From assembly GCA_045633415.1 (NCBI GenBank), contig JAZQYH010000095.1, positions 1 to 32,193 of the forward strand: a stretch of 32,193 nt of DNA, given 5' to 3'. The position numbers and the translations under genes were made by a program. Every line of letters begins with the position of its first letter. Position 1 is the stretch's first letter. This stretch comes from RGIG3102 sp045633415 (GTDB lineage: Bacteria; Bacillota; Clostridia; Oscillospirales; Ruminococcaceae). Of this stretch, positions 15,406 through 22,483 are shown in pieces. Under the pieces are notes generated by a model. That model ran no database searches. It was given only the letters and a program-made list of their open reading frames with translations, and had not been told where the DNA came from.

Positions 15406-17238
15406 ATGAGAAGAGAAGATTTAAGAAATATCGCTATCATCGCACACGTTGACCACGGTAAAACAACACTGGTTGACGGTATGCTGAAACAGAGCGGTAC
15501 ATTCAGAGAAAATCAGGTAGTTAACGACAGAGTTATGGACAGCGGCGACATCGAAAGAGAACGTGGCATCACAATTCTGGCTAAAAACGCATCATTCCGC
15601 TACAACGATGTTAAAGTAAACATTGTTGACACTCCGGGCCACGCTGACTTTGGTGGCGAAGTTGAACGTGTACTGAAAATGGTAGACGGCGTACTGCTGC
15701 TGGTTGACGCTGCAGAAGGTCCAATGCCACAGACACGTTTCGTACTTGAAAAAGCTCTGGCACAGAATCTTTCAATCGTTATTGTTGTAAATAAAATCGA
15801 CCGTCCAGACGCAAGAATCAAAGAAATCATCGATGAAATCCTGCTTCTGCTGATGGACCTTGGCGCTTCTGACGAACAGCTGGACAGCCCAATGCTGTTC
15901 TGCTCTGGCCGTGAAGGTATTGCAAACTATTCCCCAGAAGTTAAAGGCACAGACTTCAAACCAATCTTTGACACAATTCTTGAATACATCCCAGGTCCTG
16001 AAATCGCACCTGAAGAACCATTTGCTATGCTGGTTTCCAACGTTGACTACAACTCTTTCGTTGGCCGTACAGCAATCGGCAGAATTGAAAAAGGCAGTGT
16101 AAAAGTAGGTCAGGAAGTTGTTGTATGCGACTGGCACGACGAAACAGTTCGTCGCCGTGGCAAAATCACAGCACTGTATGCATTCGAAGGCACAAACAAA
16201 GCACCTGTTGACACAGCCTCCAGCGGTGACATCGTAATCGTTTCTGGTCTGGAAGATGTAACAATCGGCAACACAATCTGCGCACCAGACTGTGTACAGC
16301 CACTGCCATTCGTTGCTATTGACGAACCAACAGTTGAAATGACATTTGCTGTTAACGACTCACCATTTGCAGGTAAAGAAGGCAAATTCGTAACAAGCCG
16401 CCAGATTCGTGAAAGACTGCAGAAAGAACTGCTGAAAGACGTTGCCCTGAAAGTTGAAGACTCCACAAGCAGTGAAAGTTTCAAAGTAATGGGCCGTGGT
16501 GAAATGCACCTGTCTATCCTTATCGAAAATATGAGAAGAGAAGGCTACGAATTTCAGGTTTCCCCACCAAGAGTTCTGCTGAAAGAAGAAAACGGCAAAA
16601 AACAGGAACCATTTGAACACGTGGTTATCGACGTACCTACAGAATTTCAGGGTAGCGTAATCGAAAAACTGTCCAGCCGTAAAGCAGAGCTTATCAATAT
16701 GGCTCCACAGGGCGACAGCCGTATGAGAATCGAAATGAAGATTCCATCCCGTGGTCTGTTCGGTTACAGAAGTGAATTCCTTACAGATACAAAAGGCTCT
16801 GGCGTTATGAATACAATCTTCGACGGCTACAGAGACTATGTAGGCGAACTGCCAACAAGAAACACAGGCTCCCTTGTTGCATTTGAAACAGGTACATCCA
16901 TCACTTATGGTCTGTACAATGCACAGGAACGTGGCGTGCTGTTTATCGAAGCAGGCGTGCCTGTATACGCAGGTATGGTTGTAGGTTACAGCCCTAAAGC
17001 AGAAGACCTGACAGTTAACGTATGTAAAACAAAACACCTTACAAACACACGTGCTTCTGGTTCTGACGATGCTCTCCGTCTCATCCCACCAAAGAAAATG
17101 AGTCTGGAAGAATGTCTGGAATTCCTGGCACCAGATGAACTGGTAGAAGTAACACCAAAAACACTGCGAATCAGAAAAGCAATTCTTGACCATTCAGAAC
17201 GTGCAAGACTGATTTCCCGTGCTAAAAAAGGTAAATAA
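15406..17238 (+). CDS. typA: Translational GTPase TypA/BipA
   Basis: 610 residues, the normal TypA length. It is a ribosome-associated GTPase of the EF-G/LepA class, involved in 50S assembly and stress adaptation. G1 is AHVDHGKT (13-20), with switch region RGITILAKN, DTPGHADFGGEVERVL, and NKIDR. The EF-G-like domains and the TypA-specific C-terminal domain follow (RNTGSLVAFETG, then KKMSLEECLEFL). GGAGGT is 3 bases before the ATG. It is the only intact plus-strand gene in the window, divergent from ruvC. Codon choice is strikingly biased, as expected for high expression. Confidence 0.97.
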   Translation: MRREDLRNIAIIAHVDHGKTTLVDGMLKQSGTFRENQVVNDRVMDSGDIERERGITILAKNASFRYNDVKVNIVDTPGHADFGGEVERVLKMVDGVLLLVDAAEGPMPQTRFVLEKALAQNLSIVIVVNKIDRPDARIKEIIDEILLLLMDLGASDEQLDSPMLFCSGREGIANYSPEVKGTDFKPIFDTILEYIPGPEIAPEEPFAMLVSNVDYNSFVGRTAIGRIEKGSVKVGQEVVVCDWHDETVRRRGKITALYAFEGTNKAPVDTASSGDIVIVSGLEDVTIGNTICAPDCVQPLPFVAIDEPTVEMTFAVNDSPFAGKEGKFVTSRQIRERLQKELLKDVALKVEDSTSSESFKVMGRGEMHLSILIENMRREGYEFQVSPPRVLLKEENGKKQEPFEHVVIDVPTEFQGSVIEKLSSRKAELINMAPQGDSRMRIEMKIPSRGLFGYRSEFLTDTKGSGVMNTIFDGYRDYVGELPTRNTGSLVAFETGTSITYGLYNAQERGVLFIEAGVPVYAGMVVGYSPKAEDLTVNVCKTKHLTNTRASGSDDALRLIPPKKMSLEECLEFLAPDELVEVTPKTLRIRKAILDHSERARLISRAKKGK

Positions 17239-17247
17239 TCAGTAATA

Positions 17248-17279
17248 TAAAAAGCGACACTGGAAAGTGCCGCTTTTTT
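17248..17279 (+). terminator. Intrinsic terminator of typA
   Basis: AAAAGCG-A-CACT pairs with AGTG-C-CGCTTTT around GGAA, followed by T5. It lies about 10 bases after the typA stop. Confidence 0.85.
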
Positions 17280-17386
17280 ATTTATGTTTTGTTTAATATT
17301 GGATAAATTGGGATTTGACGAATAGTTGAACAAACATATCTTGTTCTATTTGAATATTTTAATATTCTCTTAATATCATACTTTGA

Positions 17387-17953
17387 TTATTTATCAGGAT
17401 AAAATGGACATTTAACACCAAGGCATTGTTTATTGTTCGGATAAAAATTACAAACAATGCTATCAGTATCCATTTTTATACCATATTTTTCTTTTACAAA
17501 TTCTATACCGTGATTTAAAGACAAAAAAGCATTTCTTTTACAACAACGAGGACCGCCAATTTCACTCATATGTTTGAGAACATCTGATGTAAATTCCATA
17601 TTGTGATTGTAGAACTCATTGGATGTCAATGGTCCAGTTTCATGTATTACAGCCAACGCGGCTCCAACAGATGCTGCAGCACCACATACACCCCAGTGTC
17701 CACAGATTGCTCCAGGCATTTTTACTGCTCTTTCCTCTAATGTATCCAATGCTTTTTCAATATCGATTTTTCCGCCGGCATTTTTGTATGCAACCAAAAA
17801 GCTTGCTCCGTCAAGAAAGTGATGTTCCGGTCCGTGAATATTTACAAAATCATTTTTCATAATGGTCTGTGCTATTTTTACAGGATTTTTATCTGCACTC
17901 TCTTGTACTGAATTTTTAATAAGGCTATATTTATCTCTTAAAGTATATTCCAT
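17387..17953 (-). CDS. DUF5714-like cysteine-rich protein of the ars locus
   Basis: 188 residues resembling DUF5714 proteins. Conserved-looking features are HGPEHHFLDGA (40-50), CGHWGVCG (84-91), a Cys-Cys pair (137-138) and C-terminal C168, C177 and C182. Seven cysteines and the histidine cluster suggest metal or metalloid binding or a redox role, but the family has no established function that I know. It is the last gene after arsC, 22 bases downstream with an AGAGGA site. Base composition is AT-rich like the rest of this locus and unlike the housekeeping genes. Family assignment is from memory of the motif pattern. Confidence 0.6.
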   Translation of the reverse strand: MEYTLRDKYSLIKNSVQESADKNPVKIAQTIMKNDFVNIHGPEHHFLDGASFLVAYKNAGGKIDIEKALDTLEERAVKMPGAICGHWGVCGAAASVGAALAVIHETGPLTSNEFYNHNMEFTSDVLKHMSEIGGPRCCKRNAFLSLNHGIEFVKEKYGIKMDTDSIVCNFYPNNKQCLGVKCPFYPDK

Positions 17954-17975
17954 AATATTAATCCTCTGTTATTCT

Positions 17976-18377
17976 TTAAATTAATTCAATCTCTATACGT
18001 CTTTTCAGGTCGAGTATTTTTTCTTCTATGACTTTCATAGTCTGCAAGAACTTATCATCAGTTTTGCCAGTAGGGTCATCCAGTCCCCAGTCTTCGCGAT
18101 GATTACAAGGAAGAAACGGACACTGTACATTGCACCCCATTGTAATAACAATGTCTACAGATGGTATATCAGAAAGCAGTTTGGAATGCTGTGTCTGTTC
18201 CATATCAATTCCATATTCCAGCTTCATAAGACGTACCGCGTCTTGATTGATCTGTGGTTTGATTTCAGTACCTGCTGAATAGCTTTCAAATACATCAGCT
18301 GCAAGATGTTTTGCTATAGCTTCCGCAATCTGACTGCGGCAGGAGTTATGTACACAAATGAATGCTACTTTCTTCAT
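17976..18377 (-). CDS. arsC: Arsenate reductase ArsC, low-molecular-weight phosphatase type
   Basis: 133 residues of the thioredoxin-linked ArsC family, which reduces arsenate to arsenite using a nucleophilic Cys and a Cys relay. The P-loop CVHNSCRSQ carries Cys8 and Arg14. Relay cysteines lie in GCNVQCPFLPC (C82, C86, C91), close to the C82/C89 spacing of the S. aureus pI258 enzyme. The DPTG loop with Asp101 is present. GGAGA precedes the ATG. It sits between the cysteine-rich mini-protein and the DUF5714 gene, downstream of arsR. Confidence 0.88.
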   Translation of the reverse strand: MKKVAFICVHNSCRSQIAEAIAKHLAADVFESYSAGTEIKPQINQDAVRLMKLEYGIDMEQTQHSKLLSDIPSVDIVITMGCNVQCPFLPCNHREDWGLDDPTGKTDDKFLQTMKVIEEKILDLKRRIEIELI

Positions 18378-18402
18378 ATTTAATCTCCTTTAATATTTTT
18401 AT

Positions 18403-18606
18403 CTATGGCTCGCAACAACCGCATACACAAGATAAAGGTTTTGAAAAAATACTGTTAAGTTCACTGCTGTTATTATTGTTGTTTTCTATTATTTTCGTTG
18501 CTACAAGTTCTCCGCACCCACAATCAGCTACTTCTATCATTTTTCCGCAGCTACAATCAATGATATCATAATGTTTTTTGGGCTTGTTTTTGGGTTTAAA
18601 TAACAC
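18403..18606 (-). CDS. 67-residue eight-cysteine mini-protein
   Basis: The start is GTG at 18606, with a perfect AAGGAGGT site 10 bases upstream. The protein has a lysine-rich N-terminus, then CSCGK (C18, C20), CGCGE (C29, C31), an asparagine run (42-46) and a C-terminal CVCGCC (C60, C62, C64, C65). Paired C-x-C motifs and position between arsR and arsC suggest soft-metal or arsenite binding, as a chaperone or buffer. This is inference; I recognise no family. It is AT-rich and co-directional with its neighbours. Confidence 0.65.
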   Translation of the reverse strand: MLFKPKNKPKKHYDIIDCSCGKMIEVADCGCGELVATKIIENNNNNSSELNSIFSKPLSCVCGCCEP

Positions 18607-18657
18607 TTTTAAATTACCTCCTTGTATTCAAATCCAATAAATTCGATTTAATGTTGA

Positions 18658-18686
18658 TATAAAAAGTCATCTATATGATGGCTTTT
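18658..18686 (-). terminator. Hairpin terminator or attenuator directly after arsR
   Basis: AAAAGTCATC (18662-18671) pairs with GATGGCTTTT (18677-18686) through a TATAT loop, followed on the minus strand by TTTTTATA. It lies between the arsR stop and the mini-protein gene, so downstream genes would need readthrough or their own start. I see no clear second promoter. Confidence 0.65.
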
Positions 18687-18687
18687 A

Positions 18688-18996
18688 TTATTTGTGACAA
18701 GTACAAAATGATTCTGAACTGGAAGTAGCAGTGACTTCTTTAACCAACTCAACTATTATTTTGCTTCCTTCTGGATTTATACGATAATGTGTCCACTTGC
18801 CTTCTTCACGCCCTGAAACAATACCGGATTCGCACAGTATTTTCATATGATATGAAAGAGATGACTGTGGCATATCCATTTCTTCTGTTAAAACACAGGT
18901 ACATTTTTCGCCGTTGCGCAACAAGTCCAATATACGTAGCCTTCTTTCATCACATAGAGCCTTAAACATTTTTGCTCTTTTTTCATAGACGGTCAT
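18688..18996 (-). CDS. arsR: ArsR-family metalloregulatory repressor
   Basis: 102-residue winged-helix repressor. It leaves DNA when arsenite or a similar ion binds. The alpha-3 metal site is KCTCVL with Cys32 and Cys34; the third cysteine of classic ArsR (Cys37) is a threonine here. A C-terminal CTC-H tail (C98, C100, H101) could supply extra ligands. The recognition helix is in MPQSSLSYHMKIL. It is the first gene of the ars locus, with its operator and promoter at 19010-19059. A hairpin terminator follows immediately. Confidence 0.87.
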   Translation of the reverse strand: MTVYEKRAKMFKALCDERRLRILDLLRNGEKCTCVLTEEMDMPQSSLSYHMKILCESGIVSGREEGKWTHYRINPEGSKIIVELVKEVTATSSSESFCTCHK

Positions 18997-19009
18997 AATC
19001 CTCTTACCT

Positions 19010-19059
19010 CAAATCAAATTATCTTGATTTGATTATACACCCAAATCAAAAAAAGTCAA
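19010..19059 (-). promoter_or_regulatory. arsR promoter with palindromic operator
   Basis: The minus strand has TTGACT (19054-19059), a 16-base spacer and TATAAT (19032-19037). Just downstream, covering the likely start site, is the palindrome CAAATCAA (19010-19017), 6 bases, TTGATTTG (19024-19031). A third half-site, CAAATCAA (19042-19049), lies in the spacer. Position and symmetry fit ArsR autoregulation. Confidence 0.75.
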
Positions 19060-19172
19060 TATGATATTTTAATCTATTCGCAAAATTCAAATTTATCTGA
19101 CAGTTATTATACTGCAAAATGTGAAAATTTCTACCCGCCATCTGTTTGCCAATTTCAAATTTACCCGACTTT

Positions 19173-19967
19173 CTATTTTCTGGCCAGTTCCAGGTCTATG
19201 GTGTCATAGATTGTAATTGTACCGCCGTGTTTTTCAATAGCTTGTTCTATTTTTGAAAAGAAAATTTTTCTTATACTTTCTTCAATGGCAATATGGTCTG
19301 AATATGTGCCCAGCAGTTTTACATACTCTTTCGCGGTAAAAACTCTCTGTCGGTAAAACAAGGCATATTCAATATCAGTAAAGCCGTATTTTTCCGCAAT
19401 AAATGCACGTTCCTTTGCCTGTTCTTCGCTGTATTCAGTCAGCGGAACAGGTTTTTTGTTATGGAATTTATAATAGTATTCCCTATATATTTCGTCTATC
19501 TCTTCCGCTAAAGGCAGATTGCCCTTATCCCTGTAGGGATGGTTTGCAAATCTGGCAAAAGCCCCGCCCTTTTTCAGTATTTCATACACTTTTTCATAGC
19601 CGGTTTTCTCTGCTATCCAGTGGAAAGCCGATGCCGCAAACACCAAATCATAGCTGTCTGATTCCAGCTGTGTGTTTTCAAATTTATCTGTAATCACAGA
19701 AAATTCCGGGAAATCTTTAAACTTTTCTTTTAAAAGCTGTGAAAACTGCTCTCCGCTTTCCACCGCTGTCAACTTACAGCCTGTGGCAAGTACAGGTGCT
19801 GTTGCCTGACCGCCCCCTGTACCTATTTCCAGTACGTTGCTGTTCTGGTCTATTTCAATATAGTCAAAAATTGTCTGGTACAGCTGTGCCACATAGCCCG
19901 GGCGCATCTTTTCATACACAGATGCCACAGTGTCAAATGTCCACTCCAGCCCTTTGATTACAGGCAT
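19173..19967 (-). CDS. Class I SAM-dependent methyltransferase, substrate unknown
   Basis: 264 residues with the SAM motif NVLEIGTGGGQ (44-54) and a post-motif FAASAFHWI typical of small-molecule methyltransferases (the UbiE/trans-aconitate-like group). No substrate can be assigned. GGGGGTGG precedes the ATG at 19967. It starts 11 bases after the SdpI-like gene and is probably in one transcript with it. No clear terminator follows before the ars promoter. Confidence 0.75.
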   Translation of the reverse strand: MPVIKGLEWTFDTVASVYEKMRPGYVAQLYQTIFDYIEIDQNSNVLEIGTGGGQATAPVLATGCKLTAVESGEQFSQLLKEKFKDFPEFSVITDKFENTQLESDSYDLVFAASAFHWIAEKTGYEKVYEILKKGGAFARFANHPYRDKGNLPLAEEIDEIYREYYYKFHNKKPVPLTEYSEEQAKERAFIAEKYGFTDIEYALFYRQRVFTAKEYVKLLGTYSDHIAIEESIRKIFFSKIEQAIEKHGGTITIYDTIDLELARK

Positions 19968-19978
19968 ACTGCCACCCC

Positions 19979-20356
19979 CTATCGTCTTGTTCCGTCGTCA
20001 TTAAATGTTTTCTTCAGTGCATTTTCTGTTATAAAAACAGGTACAATCAACGTGATAAGCTGAAAAACCATAGCCACAATGCTGATTAGCCCTATAATAT
20101 CCTCATTGCTGTGGTAAAAAGGCAGATGGAACAAAACAGTTATGATAAAGGTGGCAAGACCCACCTTCCACCATATTCTGCCACAGTAGCTGTGAGCAAA
20201 TTTCCACGTGTCCATATTCTGCATTGAACGTGCTGTCCTGTATCCCAGCAGTCCGTTTATCTGTTTTGGGTGATGCTTTGCCATAATCAGCCCGCCAGCA
20301 ACCATGGTTGCTGGTATCAGCAAATCACATATCAGTATAAACCACCAGAACCACAT
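19979..20356 (-). CDS. SdpI family membrane protein
   Basis: About 125 residues with three membrane spans. The loop GYRTARSMQNMDTWKFAHSY carries the SdpI-family signature. In Bacillus, SdpI is an immunity and signal protein against the SdpC toxin, but most relatives are of unknown role and no toxin gene is seen here. The start is the ATG at 20356 because GGAGGG lies about 8 bases ahead; an ATG five codons earlier (20371) lacks a site of its own. The upstream promoter is at 20385-20413. Confidence 0.75.
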   Translation of the reverse strand: MWFWWFILICDLLIPATMVAGGLIMAKHHPKQINGLLGYRTARSMQNMDTWKFAHSYCGRIWWKVGLATFIITVLFHLPFYHSNEDIIGLISIVAMVFQLITLIVPVFITENALKKTFNDDGTRR

Positions 20357-20384
20357 ACCTTTTCCCTCCATCTTATTTTAATTT

Positions 20385-20413
20385 ATTATACCAAATACCT
20401 GTATCACCCACAA
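20385..20413 (-). promoter_or_regulatory. Promoter of the sdpI-like / methyltransferase pair
   Basis: TTGTGG (20408-20413), 17 bases, TATAAT (20385-20390) on the minus strand. Confidence 0.6.
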
Positions 20414-20430
20414 CCTGTATTGTGTTCACT

Positions 20431-20459
20431 TTGAATGTTTACAGAATGTTAACTATTAT
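20431..20459 (+). promoter_or_regulatory. Plus-strand promoter for a candidate small RNA
   Basis: TTGAAT (20431-20436), 17 bases, TATTAT (20454-20459). The hexamers and spacing are identical to the typA promoter at 15326-15354. It points into a gene-free interval and away from sdpI. Confidence 0.55.
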
Positions 20460-20465
20460 TCACAA

Positions 20466-20620
20466 TTTATCCATATAATTCTCATCTTTATTTCATATTC
20501 TTTGTGTATACTTAAAGCATAAAGAAACAAACAAGAGAATCAGAGCCATAAAGTGATTCGTTCATTATATAAACTCCTAAGTATAGAAAAGGCAGGGTGC
20601 ATCGCAAGATGCACCTTTTC
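20466..20620 (+). ncRNA. Candidate small RNA of about 155 bases
   Basis: The interval runs from the predicted start near 20466 to a strong terminator: GGTGCATC (20596-20603), GCAA loop, GATGCACC (20608-20615), then TTTTCTTTGTTTT. Inside is a second stem, GAATCA (20537-20542) with TGATTC (20554-20559). No reading frame with a ribosome binding site is present; the best is a 26-codon GTG frame with none. It matches no RNA family I can recognise. With the sdpI promoter and the cysS terminator it fills the 20372-20675 gap. Confidence 0.45.
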
Positions 20621-20634
20621 TTTGTTTTAGACAT

Positions 20635-20663
20635 AAAAAGGCCCCCTGTAAAAGGGAGCCTTT
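20635..20663 (-). terminator. Intrinsic terminator of cysS
   Basis: AAAGGC-x-CCCT pairs with AGGG-x-GCCTTT and is followed on the minus strand by TTTTT. It lies 13 bases after the cysS stop codon. Confidence 0.85.
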
Positions 20664-20675
20664 GGTATATACTGA

Positions 20676-22067
20676 TTATTTTGCCAGAATCTGTGGACCC
20701 TGTGGTGTATCTTTTACGATGTAACCCAGAGCAGCCAGTTCGTCACGGATTTCGTCAGCTCTTGCCCAGTTTTTAGCTTTGCGAACTTCTGTTCTTTCAG
20801 CTACCAGGTCTTTAACTTTCTGTGGGATTTCGTCTGTTTTTCTGTTGTAGAGAAGACCCAGAACGCCAGCCAGCTCGTCAAAGATTTCTGCTGTGTAAAG
20901 GATAGCTTCCTTGGACTGCAGTGTACCTGTTGTGTTGATAGCTGTTACCAGTTCAAACAGCTTGGACAGTGCGTCTGCTGTGTTCAGGTCGTCGTCCATA
21001 ACTTCGATAAATTCAGCTTTCAGTTTGTCAGCAACTGCTTTCAGTGTATCTTCTGTGCCTGTTGTAGCATCTTTCAGGAAGTCCAGCTGTTCTCTTGCTG
21101 TGTAAAGACGTTCCAGAGAAGATTTAGCCTGTTCCATAACTTCACGTGTGAAGTTCAGTGGTGAACGGTAGTGTGCTGTCAGTAGGAAGTAACGGATAGG
21201 TTCATAACCAAACTGGTCAGAAATATCTCTTACTGTAAAGAAGTTGTTGAGAGATTTGGACATTTTCTGGTTGTCAACGTTGATATAGCCGTTGTGCATC
21301 CAGTAACGTGCAAATTCTTTGTCAGAAGCACATTCACTCTGTGCAATTTCGTTTTCGTGGTGTGGGAAGATAAGGTCCTGACCACCGCAGTGCAGGTCGA
21401 TTGTTTCACCCAGATGCTTGCGGCTCATTGCAGAACATTCGATATGCCAGCCTGGACGACCTTCGGAGAATGGGCTGTGCCAGTGTGGTTCGCCTGGTTT
21501 TGCAGCTTTCCACAGTGCAAAATCAGCAGCAGCTTCCTTGATTTCGCCTACTTCAATTCTTGCGCCAGCTTCCAGCTCTTCCATTGGCTGATGGCTCAGC
21601 TTGCCATAGTCTTTGAAGGAATGTACACGGAAATAAACGTCACCGTTGTCTACAGAATATGCGTGTTCCTTGTCAATCAGTGTCTGCACGATGTCGATAA
21701 TTTCTGGAATATGGTCAGAAACTCTTGGGCGTGCGTCTGCAAGACGAACATTCAGCCCCTGCAGGTCGTGGTAGTATTCGTTTTCATATTTTCTTGCCAC
21801 TTCTTCAAATGTGATGCCTTCTTCGATGGAACGTTTGATAATTTTGTCGTCAACGTCTGTGATGTTGGAAACATATTTTACATTGTTGCCTTTGTATTCA
21901 AGGTAACGGCGCAGTGTGTCAAAAACTACTGCTGGGCGGGCATTGCCGATGTGGATGTAGTTGTAAACTGTTGGGCCACAAACGTAGATTTTGTACTCGC
22001 CTTCTACCAGAGGAATAAACTCTTCTTTCTTTCTTGTAAGTGTGTTGAAAACATTCATATGTTTCAT
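20676..22067 (-). CDS. cysS: Cysteinyl-tRNA synthetase
   Basis: 463 residues, normal length, class I aminoacyl-tRNA synthetase that charges tRNA-Cys. HIGN is at 39-42 and KMSKS at 268-272. The zinc ligands that select cysteine are present: C30, C211, H236 and E240. The start is ATG at 22067, with AAGGACA 9 bases upstream; the frame continues upstream through the T-box leader but is not coding there. Expression is controlled by the T-box riboswitch at 22131-22375. Confidence 0.96.
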   Translation of the reverse strand: MKHMNVFNTLTRKKEEFIPLVEGEYKIYVCGPTVYNYIHIGNARPAVVFDTLRRYLEYKGNNVKYVSNITDVDDKIIKRSIEEGITFEEVARKYENEYYHDLQGLNVRLADARPRVSDHIPEIIDIVQTLIDKEHAYSVDNGDVYFRVHSFKDYGKLSHQPMEELEAGARIEVGEIKEAAADFALWKAAKPGEPHWHSPFSEGRPGWHIECSAMSRKHLGETIDLHCGGQDLIFPHHENEIAQSECASDKEFARYWMHNGYINVDNQKMSKSLNNFFTVRDISDQFGYEPIRYFLLTAHYRSPLNFTREVMEQAKSSLERLYTAREQLDFLKDATTGTEDTLKAVADKLKAEFIEVMDDDLNTADALSKLFELVTAINTTGTLQSKEAILYTAEIFDELAGVLGLLYNRKTDEIPQKVKDLVAERTEVRKAKNWARADEIRDELAALGYIVKDTPQGPQILAK

Positions 22068-22130
22068 AAAAAATGTCCTTTCCGGCTTAAAAGCCTGTAA
22101 AATTTTTAAACCAAAGACCGAATATAACGA

Positions 22131-22375
22131 AAACCGCCCACATTTACCCCACGGGCAAACGAAGGCGGCATAAATAACCACGGTTCCACTTCGATTTATA
22201 TCTTGTGAGTCCTGTAACGGGGACAGCCGTGAATGGCTACTGCTACTTCGCCAAACCTGCTTTCAAGGGCATTTGCCGGTTTATTGCATCTAAGGTGCTT
22301 TCAGCGGGTCACACCTATTCTCTGTCAGACTTTTACGCCGGTTACTAGTCTTGATAATAACGCATTTTTGCTATT
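22131..22375 (-). promoter_or_regulatory. T-box riboswitch, cysteine-specific
   Basis: On the minus strand, stem I has base TCAAG/CTTGA, an AGTA motif on its 5' side and apical segments GACAGAGAA and GCTGAAAGCACC. The specifier loop 3' strand reads AAATGCC, giving codon TGC (22269-22271), which is Cys. The T-box sequence AGTGGAACCGTGG (22178-22190) exposes TGGA, complementary to the UCCA end of tRNA-Cys. A terminator follows (CCGCC with GGCGG, inner TTTGCCC/GGGTAAA) ending in TTTT. Uncharged tRNA-Cys would favour readthrough into cysS. The fold was done by eye. Confidence 0.88.
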
Positions 22376-22387
22376 CAACTACTGATT

Positions 22388-22416
22388 AATATACCATATA
22401 CCCGTATATTTTTCAA
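22388..22416 (-). promoter_or_regulatory. Promoter of cysS leader
   Basis: TTGAAA (22411-22416), 17 bases, TATATT (22388-22393), placing the start about 5-10 bases before the T-box leader. Confidence 0.7.
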
Positions 22417-22431
22417 GGGGTATAAATTGTA

Positions 22432-22476
22432 AAACCAGTTTCTTATGAGTACATTGTACTATTAAGAAACTGGTTT
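22432..22476. terminator. Long hairpin between pgsA and cysS
   Basis: AAACCAGTTTCTTA (22432-22445) is perfectly complementary to TAAGAAACTGGTTT (22463-22476), with a nested AGTAC-ATT-GTACT. It lies 7 bases after the pgsA stop. The T-tail is weak, so it may act as a terminator or as an mRNA-stabilising end. Confidence 0.6.
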
Positions 22477-22483
22477 GTCAATA

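Noticed and set aside
16360..17193. 277-codon minus-strand frame inside typA
   Set aside because: Shadow produced by the strong codon bias of typA; no homology and no start signals.
17352..17367. AT-only palindrome GAATATT-TT-AATATTC after the DUF5714 gene
   Set aside because: It could be a weak terminator, but it has no GC in the stem beyond one pair and sits in AT-rich DNA where such palindromes arise by chance.
21294..22100. 268-codon plus-strand frame
   Set aside because: Antisense shadow of cysS; it ends in the T-box leader and has no ribosome binding site.
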